Shown: positions 53,789-62,149, counted from the stretch's first letter. The stretch: 64,000 nt of DNA from Hydrogenophaga taeniospiralis CCUG 15921 (GCF_001592305.1 NZ_BCWR01000015.1:204204-268203); one strand, 5' to 3'. Program-made: numbers and translations. Notes: a model not told the origin generated them from the sequence alone.

Positions 53789-56680
53789 TCAGGCGGCCTG
53801 CAGGCCCTGGGGCGTCGCACGCACCAGGCGGCGCAGCTCAGGGATGCACGAGCCGCAGTTGGTGCCGCACTTCAGCCCGCCCTGCAGGGACGCCAGACGC
53901 TGCTCGTCGCTGCCATCGCAGCGCCGCAGGTGGGCGCCGATGTCGTCTTCGCTGACGTTGAAGCAGGTGCAGACCTGGCGGCTGCGGGCCACGATGGCGA
54001 CCGGGGCCTTGGCGCCCGGCATCAGCAGCAGCCGGCCGTAGCCCTCGGCGGGCAGCTCGTCGGCGAGCAGGGGTTTGATCCAGACCTCGGCGCGGGTGTC
54101 GCCCGCCAGCACGAAGGCTTCGAGCCGTGTGGACCCGCCGTCGCGCAGCAGCCGCGCGGTGCGCCGCTGGCCCAGGCGCTTGTCGACGTAGCGCAGCGTG
54201 TCGGCGGTGTTCAGGTCCAGCAGGGTTTCGATGCGTTCGATCAGGGCGGTGTCGGGGGCATCGTGCGCGCTGGCGCGCAACAGCACGCCGGCGCGGTCGC
54301 GGCCGAAGGGCACGCAGGAGGCGAATTCGAACGAGGGCATGAGCGTGCGCAGCTCGGCCTGCACGGCCAGTGCGCGCTCGGCGGGCAGCCAGGCCATGGC
54401 CAGCAGGTTCCAGGGCAGTTCGGCCTTGAGGATCTTGACCGCGGCGTGCTTGAGCTCGGGCTGTTTCGAGGTGGGGCAATAGGCCGAGGTGGTGAGCGCG
54501 TTGACGCCGGCCAGCGGCTCGCCGGCGCCGCTGCGCCCGCTCAGGTACTCCGGCCCCCAGTGCATGGCGATGAAGGCCTGCGACAGGCCGATGTCGCTGC
54601 TGGCCTGCAGCGGCACCAGGATGGAGCCCCGCTTGCTGGTCACGTGCACCAGATCGCCGTCTTTCAGACCCCGGCGCTGAATGTCCTGCGGGTGCAGCTG
54701 CACCACCGGCTCGGGCACATGGCCAAACAGGCGGCCGAGCGTGCCGGTGCGGGTCATGCCGTGCCACTGGTCGCGCAGGCGCCCGGTGGTGAGCGAGAAC
54801 GGGTAGCGCGATTCGCGCGGCTCGGCCAGCGGCTGCCAGGGCAGGGCAGCGAAGCGGGCCTTGCCGTCGGGCGTGGGGAAGTGGCCGTTTTCGTACAGCC
54901 GGGTCTGGCCCGTGGCCTCGCCTTCGCGCAGCGGCCATTGCTGCGGGCCTTCGTTTTCCAGCTTTTCGTACGAGAGGCCGGTGATGTCGAGATCGCGGCC
55001 GCGGGTGGATTCGCGGTGTTCGAGCCAGATCTGCTCGGGGGTCTGGTAGGGGAAGAGGGTTTTCTCCGGCTGCTCCGCCATCGGGGTCAGAGCCGAATTT
55101 CGTTCGAGGTTTTTGGTGGCCTCGGGGGTTGTTGTCCTGAATTCGGGTCTGACCCCGATGGCTCCAACCCCGTTGGCTCCCAGGGTGGCCTCCAGCCTTT
55201 GCGCGAAGTCGACCGCGATGCGCCAGTCGTGCCGGGCCTCGCCTGGGGCGGGCACGGCGGCGCGCACGCGGCTGATGCGGCGTTCGCTGTTGGTGACCGT
55301 GCCTTCTTTTTCGCCCCAGGTGGTGGCGGGCAGCAGCAGGTCGGCCCAGTCGCAGGTGGTGGCCGTCGCGTAGGCCTCCTGCACTACGACGAACTCGGCG
55401 CGCTTGAGCGCCTGGCGCACCGTGGCCTGGTCGGGCATGGACTGCGCCGGGTTGGTGCAGGCGATCCACAGCGCCTTGATCTCGCCGTCGGCCGCGGCCT
55501 GGAACATCTCCACCGCGGTCTTGCCCGGCTTCGAGGGCACGTCGGGCACCCCCCAGAGCGCGGCCACTTCGGCGCGGTGCTCGGGGTTGGCCAGGTCGCG
55601 GTGGGCGCTCAGCAGGTTGGCCAGGCCGCCGACTTCGCGGCCGCCCATGGCGTTGGGCTGGCCGGTCAGGCTGAACGGGCCGGCGCCGGGTTTGCCGATC
55701 TGGCCGGTGGCCAGGTGCAGGTTGATCAGGGTCGCGTTTTTCGCCGTGCCGCTGCTGCTCTGGTTCAGGCCCTGGCAGTACAGGCTGAGCGTGGCCGGCG
55801 AGGTTGCGAACCATTTGGCCGCCGTGAACAGGTCTTCCTTGTTCAGGCCGCAGACCTGCGCCACGTGTTCGGGCGTGCACTCGCGCACCAGCGCCCGCAG
55901 CGCGTCGAAGCCAGTGGTGTGCGCGGCGATGTAGGCCGGGTCGACCCAGCCCTCCCACAACATGATGTGCAGCAGGCCGTGGAACAGCATCACGTCGCTG
56001 CCCGGTTGCAGCGGCAGGTACAGGTCGGCGAGGTCGGCGGTGTCGGTGCGGCGCGGGTCGGCCACGATCACCCGCATGCCGGGGTGGTTCTTCTTCGCTT
56101 CCTCGATGCGGCGGAACAGCACCGGGTGGGCGAAGGCGGCGTTGCTGCCCACGATGAACAGGCAGTCGGCGTGGTTCACGTCGTCGTAGCAGGCGGGCGG
56201 CGCGTCGGCGCCCAGCGTGAGCTTGTAGCCCGCCACCGCGCTGCTCATGCACAGGCGCGAATTGGTGTCCACGTTGTTGGTGCCGATCAGGCCCTTGGCC
56301 AGCTTGTTGAAGACGTAGTAGTCCTCGGTCAGCAGCTGGCCGCTGATGTAGAAGCCCACCGCGTCGGGGCCGTGCTCCGTGATGGTGCGGGCGAAGCGCT
56401 CGGCCGCCAGGTCCAGCGCCGCGTCCCAGCCGACGGGCGTGGGCGCGGCCCCGCGCGCCAGGCGCTGCATGGGCTGCAGCAGCCGGGTCTGCCGGGCGAT
56501 CTCGGGCGCGGCCGTCAGGTGCAGCGTGGTGCCCTTGGTGCAGAGCTTGCCGAAATTGGCCGGATGGTCCGGGTCGCCGCGCACGCCGGTGATCTGCTGG
56601 CCCTGGCTTTCGATGAGCACGCCGCAGCCGACGCCGCAATACGGGCAGGTGGAGCGGGTGATGGACGTGCTCATGCTCAT
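53789..56680 (-). CDS. nasA: Assimilatory nitrate reductase catalytic subunit
   Basis: 963 residues. Cys12, Cys15, Cys19 and Cys47 (CPYCGVGC and KLCTKG) bind the N-terminal 4Fe-4S cluster; TNSRLCMSSAV near residue 140 holds the expected Mo-ligand Cys. The C-terminal extension VCTCFNVSEDDIGAHLRRC with LKCGTNCGSC is a BFD-like 2Fe-2S domain, marking the assimilatory type. Cytoplasmic, reduces nitrate to nitrite. ATG overlaps the nirD stop. Residues about 507-534 are encoded by an 84-base inverted-repeat element. Confidence 0.94.
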   Translation of the reverse strand: MSMSTSITRSTCPYCGVGCGVLIESQGQQITGVRGDPDHPANFGKLCTKGTTLHLTAAPEIARQTRLLQPMQRLARGAAPTPVGWDAALDLAAERFARTITEHGPDAVGFYISGQLLTEDYYVFNKLAKGLIGTNNVDTNSRLCMSSAVAGYKLTLGADAPPACYDDVNHADCLFIVGSNAAFAHPVLFRRIEEAKKNHPGMRVIVADPRRTDTADLADLYLPLQPGSDVMLFHGLLHIMLWEGWVDPAYIAAHTTGFDALRALVRECTPEHVAQVCGLNKEDLFTAAKWFATSPATLSLYCQGLNQSSSGTAKNATLINLHLATGQIGKPGAGPFSLTGQPNAMGGREVGGLANLLSAHRDLANPEHRAEVAALWGVPDVPSKPGKTAVEMFQAAADGEIKALWIACTNPAQSMPDQATVRQALKRAEFVVVQEAYATATTCDWADLLLPATTWGEKEGTVTNSERRISRVRAAVPAPGEARHDWRIAVDFAQRLEATLGANGVGAIGVRPEFRTTTPEATKNLERNSALTPMAEQPEKTLFPYQTPEQIWLEHRESTRGRDLDITGLSYEKLENEGPQQWPLREGEATGQTRLYENGHFPTPDGKARFAALPWQPLAEPRESRYPFSLTTGRLRDQWHGMTRTGTLGRLFGHVPEPVVQLHPQDIQRRGLKDGDLVHVTSKRGSILVPLQASSDIGLSQAFIAMHWGPEYLSGRSGAGEPLAGVNALTTSAYCPTSKQPELKHAAVKILKAELPWNLLAMAWLPAERALAVQAELRTLMPSFEFASCVPFGRDRAGVLLRASAHDAPDTALIERIETLLDLNTADTLRYVDKRLGQRRTARLLRDGGSTRLEAFVLAGDTRAEVWIKPLLADELPAEGYGRLLLMPGAKAPVAIVARSRQVCTCFNVSEDDIGAHLRRCDGSDEQRLASLQGGLKCGTNCGSCIPELRRLVRATPQGLQAA
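55078..55161. repeat. 84-bp inverted-repeat (REP-like) element inserted in frame in nasA
   Basis: The arms CCATCGGGGTCAGAGCCGAA (left) and TTCGGGTCTGACCCCGATGG (right) are inverted complements with one mismatch; the pairing extends to 23 bases each side of a 38-base centre. The GGGTCAGA(C/G)CCGAATT core resembles palindromic repeats known from Burkholderiales that are linked to REP-associated transposases. Exactly 28 codons long, read in frame in nasA. Confidence 0.8.
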
Positions 56681-57150
56681 GCGCAGGTTTTAGCCGCAGC
56701 GCCGGGCCGCCCCAAGCCAGGCTGCGCCCCCTCGGGGGGCAGCGACCCGCGCAGCGGCGGAGCGTGGGGGTCATCGTTCTTACGACGGGCGGGGCCGGCG
56801 ATGGGGCGCGTGAGGTCCAGCGCCTGGGTGGCCAGCTCTTTCGCGTCCAGGAACACCTGGCCGTCTTCCACCTTCACCGCGAACTTCGGTGTGCAGCCCT
56901 CGTCGGGTGCGGCGGCCTGGCCGGTGCACAGGCCGATGGTCCAGTTGTGCAGCGGGCAGGCCACGCTGGTGCCGAACACGATGCCTTGCGAGAGCGGGCC
57001 GCCCTTGTGCGGGCAGCGGTCGAGCAGGGCGAACACCTCGTTCTGGTCGTTGCGGAACACCGCCACGTCCAGGCCTTTCTCGCGCGCCACGCGGCGCGAA
57101 CCCAGCACGGGGATGTCGTCGACGCGGCAGATGGGCTTCCATTCACTCAT
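56677..57150 (-). CDS. nirD: Nitrite reductase small subunit
   Basis: 157 residues, Rieske-type fold. The 2Fe-2S ligand motifs CPHKGGPL and CPLHNWTI are both intact. Usual NirD length is about 108-125; here residues about 126-150 are encoded by a copy of the dispersed repeat (56700-56775), giving a Pro/Gly/Ala-rich tail PHAPPLRGSLPPEGAQPGLG. The stop overlaps the nasA start (ATGA). Confidence 0.9.
   Translation of the reverse strand: MSEWKPICRVDDIPVLGSRRVAREKGLDVAVFRNDQNEVFALLDRCPHKGGPLSQGIVFGTSVACPLHNWTIGLCTGQAAAPDEGCTPKFAVKVEDGQVFLDAKELATQALDLTRPIAGPARRKNDDPHAPPLRGSLPPEGAQPGLGRPGAAAKTCA
56700..56775 (+). repeat. Dispersed repeat within the 3-prime end of nirD
   Basis: GCGCCGGGCCGCCCCAAGCC, CAGGCTGCGCCCCCTCGGGG and GACCCGCGCAGCGGCGGAGC, ending in GTGGGGGTC. 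It is a diverged member of the same family, but here lies inside the coding frame of nirD rather than between genes. Confidence 0.7.
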
Positions 57151-57164
57151 GATGCTTCCAGTCC

Positions 57165-57965
57165 TCAGGTTTTGATGGCGGCGTACATGCCGGTGACCCG
57201 GTCCATGACGCTGAGCAGGTTTTCACTCGTCACGAACACGTCGGACAGGGGTTTGGCGGCGGCGCCCGCGGTCTGCATGCGCTGCAGCGCCTGGTCGAAA
57301 AAGAACCACTGGCCGTCGGCCAGCTGCAGTTCGGCGCGGATGCGATCGGTGGCCTCGGGGGCGTTGCGCAGCAGCTCCATGGCGCTCAGGAACTCGGTGC
57401 GCGCCTTGCCGATTTCGGCCGTGGCGGTGGGCGCGTCGATGGGCAGCGTGGCGGCGAAATAGAGCTTGGCCATGCGCTGCGAGAGCATGCGCTGGCGCCC
57501 GGCCACGTTGACCAGCTTGCCCACCGGGCGGCCGGAGCTGGCTTCGTACTGCAGCGTGCCCTGGTGGGCCAGCGCGAGCACCCGCGCATCGGCCTGCAGC
57601 ACGGCGCCCGCGCCCGCCTTGCCCGGCGCGGTGCCGATGAGCGCGGTCTTGTAGTCGCTCCAGGCCGCTTCGAGCTTCACGTAGGTGTCGCGGATGTCGG
57701 CCGAGGGCGCGTAGGCCTTGAGCTCGACGAGCTGGCGGTCGAACAGGGCCATCGACTTGTCGAGCACCACCTGCGCGCTGCCGCTTTCGGTCTTGTGCAC
57801 CAGCGCCAGCCAGGCCTTGCCCATGCGCTGCGAGAGCATGCGCTGGCGGCCGGCCTTGTTGATGGCGTCGTTGAGGTCCAGCACCTGGGCCCGTGCATTC
57901 AACAGCGGGAACCCGGCAGCGGCGGCGACGATCAGGGTTCTGCGATTCAACATTTGGGGGTTCAT
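57165..57965 (-). CDS. Exported protein with two PilJ-type nitrate-sensor motifs
   Basis: 266 residues. A Tat-like signal (NRRTLIVAAAAGFPLLNARA) leads to export. GRQRMLSQRM occurs twice (residues 39-48 and 156-165), each starting a helical half like the nitrate-binding helix-bundle of NarX/PilJ. No transmembrane or output domain follows, so it may be a soluble periplasmic nitrate-binding protein. It lies between nirB and nirD. Role inferred from the shared motif. Confidence 0.72.
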   Translation of the reverse strand: MNPQMLNRRTLIVAAAAGFPLLNARAQVLDLNDAINKAGRQRMLSQRMGKAWLALVHKTESGSAQVVLDKSMALFDRQLVELKAYAPSADIRDTYVKLEAAWSDYKTALIGTAPGKAGAGAVLQADARVLALAHQGTLQYEASSGRPVGKLVNVAGRQRMLSQRMAKLYFAATLPIDAPTATAEIGKARTEFLSAMELLRNAPEATDRIRAELQLADGQWFFFDQALQRMQTAGAAAKPLSDVFVTSENLLSVMDRVTGMYAAIKT

Positions 57966-58037
57966 GGCAACTTCTTTCCAAAAAATCCACAGTGTCTGGC
58001 GCGGCGGATTTCAGAAAAATGGCTCAGTTGAAGAATT

Positions 58038-60503
58038 TCACGAAAGAGCGCTCACGGCCTCGAACTGGCGGGTGTCCACCGCGGCTTCCTTGAGGTCGAA
58101 CCAGGGGTCGGGCTCGCCGTCCAGCGCGAACTGCAGCTGTTCCCACAGGGCCCTGCGGCCTTCGTGGTCTTCCAGGATGCGTTTCTTCACGTAGTCCAGG
58201 CCGACGCGGTTCACGTAGTGCACCGTGCGCTCCAGGTACCAGCCCTCCTGGCGGTACAGCTCGCAGAAGGCGCCGGTGTACTCCAGCACCTCGGCAGCGG
58301 TCTTCACCTTCACGAAGAAGTGCGCCACCTCGGTCTTGATGCCGCCGTTGCCGGCGATGTACATCTCCCAGCCGGAGTCCACGCCGATCACGCCCACGTC
58401 CTTGATGCCGGCCTCGGCGCAGTTGCGCGGGCAACCCGACACGGCGAACTTGACCTTGTGCGGCGCGTACATGCGCCACATCGCGCGCTCCAGGTCCTTG
58501 CCCATCTGGGTCGAGTCCTGCGTGCCCATGCGGCACCACTCGCTGCCCACGCAGGTCTTCACCGTGCGCAGGGCCTTGGCATAGGCGTGGCCGCTGGGCA
58601 TGCCGATGTCTTTCCAGACGTTGACCAGGTCTTCCTTCTTCACACCGAGCAGGTCGATGCGCTGGCCGCCGGTCACCTTCACGGTCGGGATCTTGTACTT
58701 GTCCACCGCGTCGGCGATGCGGCGCAGCTCGTCGGCCGTGGTCTCGCCGCCCCACATGCGCGGGATCACCGAATACGTGCCGTCCTTCTGGATGTTGGCG
58801 TGCGAGCGCTCGTTGATGAAGCGGCTCTGCGGATCGTCCTTCGCCTCCTTGGGCCAGGTGCTGATCAGGTAGTAGTTGATGGCCGGGCGGCAGCTCGCGC
58901 AGCCGTTGGGCGTCTTCCAGTTCAGGTGGGCAAACACCTGGGCCGTGGTCAGCAGCTTGCTGCCGTCCGGCAGCGGCGTGCGGATGGCTTCGCGCACCGC
59001 TGCGTGGCCGTGCTCGGTGCAGCCGCACATGGCCTTGAGTTTGGGTGTGGCCGAGTAGTCGCCGCCGGCGGTGAACATCAGGATCTGTTCGACCAGGCCG
59101 GTGCAGGAACCGCAGCTGGCGCTGGCCTTGGTGTGCTTCTTCACCTCGTCCAGCGTGAACAGGCCCTTTTCCTTGATGGCCTTGCAGATGGTGCCCTTGG
59201 TCACGCCGTTGCAGCCACAGACCTCGTCGGAGTCGGCCATGGCCGCGGCCTTGCTCTGGCCCTGGTGGCCGGCGTCGCCCAGGTGGCTCTCGCCAAACAT
59301 CAGCTTGTCGCGGATGTCGTTGACCGTGCGGCCTTCGCGCAGCAGTTTGAAATACCAGCTGCCGTCCACCGTGTCGCCGTACAGGCAGGCGCCCACCAGC
59401 TTGTCGCCCTGGATCACCAGCTTCTTGTAGACGCCGCCCGAGGGGTCGCTCATCACGATCTCTTCGGTGTTGTCGTCGCCCATGAAATTGCCGGCGGAGA
59501 ACAGGTCGATGCCCGTCACCTTGAGTTTGGTGGACGTGAGCGAGCCGGTGTAGCGGCCGATGCCGAACTCGGCCAGGTGCGTGGCCAGCACCTTGCCCTG
59601 CTCGAACAGCGGAGCCACCAGGCCGTAGGCGATGCCGCGGTGCGCCGCGCATTCGCCCACCGCGTAGATGCGCGGGTCGGTCACGGTCTGCATGGTGTCG
59701 CTCACCACGATGCCCTTGTTCACATACAGGCGCATGGATTCGGCCAGCGCGGTGTTGGGGCGGATGCCCACGGCCATCACCAGCAGGTCGGCCGGCAGCT
59801 CGGTGCCGTCTTTGAAGCGGATGGCCTTCACGCGGCCGTCTTCACCGCCCACCAGCTCCTGCGTCTGCGCGCCGATCAGGAACTTCATGCCGCGCGCTTC
59901 CAGCGAACCCTGCAGCATCTTGCCGGCCACGTCGTCGAGCTGGCGCTCCATCAGCCAGGGCGCGACGTGCACCACGCTCACCGTCATGCCGCGCTTCATC
60001 AGGCCGTTGGCCGCTTCCAGGCCCAGCAGGCCGCCACCGATGACCACCGCATGCTTGTAGGTGGCGGCCGCGTCGATCATGGCCTGGGTGTCGGCGATGT
60101 CGCGGTAGGCCAGCACGCCCTTCAAGTCTTTGCCGGGGATGGGCAGGATGAAAGGGTTGGAGCCGGTCGCCATGATCAGGCGGTCGTACTCGGCCGACAC
60201 CTTCTCGCCGTTCGGGCCCACCGCATGCACCACGCGCCGGATGCGGTCCACCTCGGTGACCTTGTAGCCCGCGTGCAGGGTGACGCCGTTGTCGGTGTAC
60301 CAGGACCAGTCGTTCAGCACGATCTCGTCCAGCGTCTGCTCGCCCGCCAGCACCGGCGAGAGCAGGATGCGGTTGTAGTTCGGGTGCGGCTCCGCGCCGA
60401 AGACCGTGATGTCGTAGAGGTCCGGGGCGATCTTGAGCAGCTCTTCAAGCGTGCGCACACCGGCCATGCCGTTGCCGACCATCACCAGTTTTGCTTTTTT
60501 CAT
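58038..60503 (-). CDS. nirB: NAD(P)H-nitrite reductase large subunit
   Basis: 821 residues. FAD/NAD-binding domain with VMVGNGMAGVRTLEELL at the N-terminus and VVIGGGLLGLEAANGLMKRG; a BFD-like 2Fe-2S region with CGCNGVTKGTIC and ASCGSCTGLV; and a C-terminal siroheme/4Fe-4S domain (GSEWCRMGTQDS, SGCPRNCAEAGIKDVGV). Reduces nitrite to ammonia with NirD. GGAG eight bases before ATG 60503; an ATG at 60521 lacks this. First gene of the seven-gene minus-strand nitrate run. Confidence 0.95.
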   Translation of the reverse strand: MKKAKLVMVGNGMAGVRTLEELLKIAPDLYDITVFGAEPHPNYNRILLSPVLAGEQTLDEIVLNDWSWYTDNGVTLHAGYKVTEVDRIRRVVHAVGPNGEKVSAEYDRLIMATGSNPFILPIPGKDLKGVLAYRDIADTQAMIDAAATYKHAVVIGGGLLGLEAANGLMKRGMTVSVVHVAPWLMERQLDDVAGKMLQGSLEARGMKFLIGAQTQELVGGEDGRVKAIRFKDGTELPADLLVMAVGIRPNTALAESMRLYVNKGIVVSDTMQTVTDPRIYAVGECAAHRGIAYGLVAPLFEQGKVLATHLAEFGIGRYTGSLTSTKLKVTGIDLFSAGNFMGDDNTEEIVMSDPSGGVYKKLVIQGDKLVGACLYGDTVDGSWYFKLLREGRTVNDIRDKLMFGESHLGDAGHQGQSKAAAMADSDEVCGCNGVTKGTICKAIKEKGLFTLDEVKKHTKASASCGSCTGLVEQILMFTAGGDYSATPKLKAMCGCTEHGHAAVREAIRTPLPDGSKLLTTAQVFAHLNWKTPNGCASCRPAINYYLISTWPKEAKDDPQSRFINERSHANIQKDGTYSVIPRMWGGETTADELRRIADAVDKYKIPTVKVTGGQRIDLLGVKKEDLVNVWKDIGMPSGHAYAKALRTVKTCVGSEWCRMGTQDSTQMGKDLERAMWRMYAPHKVKFAVSGCPRNCAEAGIKDVGVIGVDSGWEMYIAGNGGIKTEVAHFFVKVKTAAEVLEYTGAFCELYRQEGWYLERTVHYVNRVGLDYVKKRILEDHEGRRALWEQLQFALDGEPDPWFDLKEAAVDTRQFEAVSALS

Positions 60504-60726
60504 CGCGGGGACTCCATTCATGTGTGAATAACTGAGGGGCGTCCAGGCGAGAGGCGAGCGACAACGCGCACGCAGGCCAGGACACGGAATTGGGTAGGGA
60601 TATACGATCGGGCCGACCGAGCAGTCGGCGCCAGACAGGCCTTCGTGGCCGCCTGGACAAGCTACGCACGTCGTTGTGCGTGGAACCCTCAGCGCACCGG
60701 CTGGGGTGGACGCGTCGTTACGTCCG
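60504..60726 (-). other. nirB mRNA leader with candidate ANTAR-target tandem hairpins
   Basis: The predicted transcript starts at about 60726. GGACGTAACGACGCGTCC (60725-60708) and ACGCACAACGACGTGCGT (60681-60664) each fold as a 6-base stem with hexaloop AACGAC, having A at position 1 and G at position 4 as in ANTAR RNA targets. A third hairpin (CAGC/GCTG extended to ACCC/GGGT) lies between. Two strong GC hairpins (CCAGGCGGCC near 60655 and GCCGAC near 60631) follow, with no U run. The whole 60504-60853 interval contains no other gene. Confidence 0.7.
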
Positions 60727-60737
60727 ACGTGAAATAA

Positions 60738-60752
60738 GCAATACCTGTGCCA
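60738..60752 (-). promoter_or_regulatory. Sigma-54 promoter of nirB
   Basis: TGGCACAGGTATTGC has the -24/-12 form TGGCAC(G/A)-N4-TTGC with correct spacing, and only the seventh base differs from consensus. The GC at -13/-12 puts the start at about 60726, one base before the first ANTAR-like hairpin. It implies nitrogen control via an activator such as NtrC; no clear NtrC site was seen. Confidence 0.75.
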
Positions 60753-60853
60753 CGCAACGAAGCGTGCCCAGGCCCCTCTTTTTCAGGCATTCTTGGTGCC
60801 TGTTCCGTGCCGCCCCTCGTGGCGCACGCTGTCTACCCAAGTCTTTGATTCAT

Positions 60854-62149
60854 ATGCATGTTTCTGTGGTTTTGTTGTGTGATGGGCTGGCCCGCCAGCC
60901 GCTGGTGAACGACCTGGAGGCCGCGGGCGCCCAAGTGCTGGCGGTGGTGGAGGCTTGCAGCCAGCTGGTGCAGAGCGTGGTGCGCCATGCACCAAGTTTG
61001 GTGGTGGTGCAGGCCACCCCGGCCGACGAGGCCTTGTTCAAGGCCACGCAGACCCTGGCCGAGGTGTCGCCGCTGCCGGTGCTGGTGTTCACCAACGATG
61101 GCGATGCCGCGCACATCGTGCAGGCCACCGAGTCGGGCGTGCACGCCTACGTGGTCGGTGGCTACGGCGCGCAGCGCCTGCGCCCGCTCATGCAGCTCGC
61201 GCAAGCACGCTTCAAACGCGAGCAGGCCCTGCTCGAAGAGCTGCGCGACGTGTCCACCCGCTTCGAAGAGCGCAAGGCCGTGGAGCGTGCCAAAGGCATC
61301 CTCATGAGCGCGCGCCAAGTGTCAGACGACGGCGCCTTCGAAATCCTGCGCACCGCTTCCATGCACAGCAACCAGCGCCTGGGCCAGGTGGCGCAGCACA
61401 TCATCCAGTCGGCCCACTTCGCCGAGGGCGTGAACCGCGCCGGGCAGCTGCGCATGCTCTCGCAGCGCCTCGTCAAACACTGGCTGCTGCGGCTCGCGGG
61501 CGTGCAGGTGGCGCGGCACCTGGCGCTGCAGACCGACTCGGCCCAGCGCATCGACGCCAACCTCGCGCTGCTCGGCAAGAACCTCTCGCAACCCACCTTC
61601 GGCGACCTGCTGGCCCAGGTGGTGGCCACCTGGAAAGCCCTGAAAAAAGCCCTGAAGGCCGAACCTGCGCTGGACCAGCTCGCTCCCATCAACGCGCTGG
61701 CCGAGCGCCTGCTGCAAGACGCCGAGCGCCTCACCGCCAGCCTGGAGAGCGCCGGCAGCGTGGCGCCGCTGCGCATGCTCAACATGGCCGGGCGCCAGCG
61801 CATGCACTCGCAGCGCTTTGCCAAGGCGGCGCTGCTCGGGGTGCTGGAGCCCGGCGAGCCGCAGCTGCAGCACCAGGCCGACATGGAAGCCGCGCGCCAG
61901 GCCTTCGAGCAGGGCCTGGCCTACCTGAACGGCCTGCCCCTGTCCACGCCCGAGATCCGCCGCACGCTGGAGTCCGCTGCGCAGGGCTGGCTACAGGTGG
62001 TGACCGGCGCCGACCACGTGCGCCGCCCGGCCGGGCGCGACCGCCTGCTGCGCCTGGAAGGCCTGGCCAGCGCCAGCGAAAGCCTGCTCGACGATTTTGA
62101 GCAGCTCTCGGCCCAATACGAACGCAGCATGCAGATGCTCATGGGTTGA
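60854..62149 (+). CDS. NasT-like nitrate-responsive antiterminator with ANTAR and PilJ-type motifs
   Basis: 431 residues. Residues 1-120 fold like a receiver but the phospho-acceptor Asp is missing (VVVQATPADEAL at 50-61). The ANTAR RNA-binding domain covers about 126-184 (EERKAVERAKGILMSARQVSDDGAFEILRTASM). The C-terminal half has two motifs of the nitrate-sensing PilJ/NarX-type, GQLRMLSQRL near 198-206 and GRQRMHSQRF at 313-322. It therefore joins sensor and antiterminator in one protein, like Klebsiella NasR in concept but with a different sensor domain. Divergent from nirB, whose leader carries the target-like hairpins. Confidence 0.82.
   Translation: MHVSVVLLCDGLARQPLVNDLEAAGAQVLAVVEACSQLVQSVVRHAPSLVVVQATPADEALFKATQTLAEVSPLPVLVFTNDGDAAHIVQATESGVHAYVVGGYGAQRLRPLMQLAQARFKREQALLEELRDVSTRFEERKAVERAKGILMSARQVSDDGAFEILRTASMHSNQRLGQVAQHIIQSAHFAEGVNRAGQLRMLSQRLVKHWLLRLAGVQVARHLALQTDSAQRIDANLALLGKNLSQPTFGDLLAQVVATWKALKKALKAEPALDQLAPINALAERLLQDAERLTASLESAGSVAPLRMLNMAGRQRMHSQRFAKAALLGVLEPGEPQLQHQADMEAARQAFEQGLAYLNGLPLSTPEIRRTLESAAQGWLQVVTGADHVRRPAGRDRLLRLEGLASASESLLDDFEQLSAQYERSMQMLMG

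Noticed and set aside
60751..60766. Plus-strand hairpin CACGC-AACGAA-GCGTG as an ANTAR target for the nasT-like gene
   Set aside because: Only one hairpin has an A1/G4 hexaloop on this strand, the stem is five pairs, and it overlaps the sigma-54 promoter of the other strand. A tandem pair is required.
60807..60827. GTGC...GCAC dyad upstream of the nirB sigma-54 promoter as an NtrC enhancer
   Set aside because: The half-sites are in the opposite order to the NtrC consensus (GCAC then GTGC), so I do not claim it.
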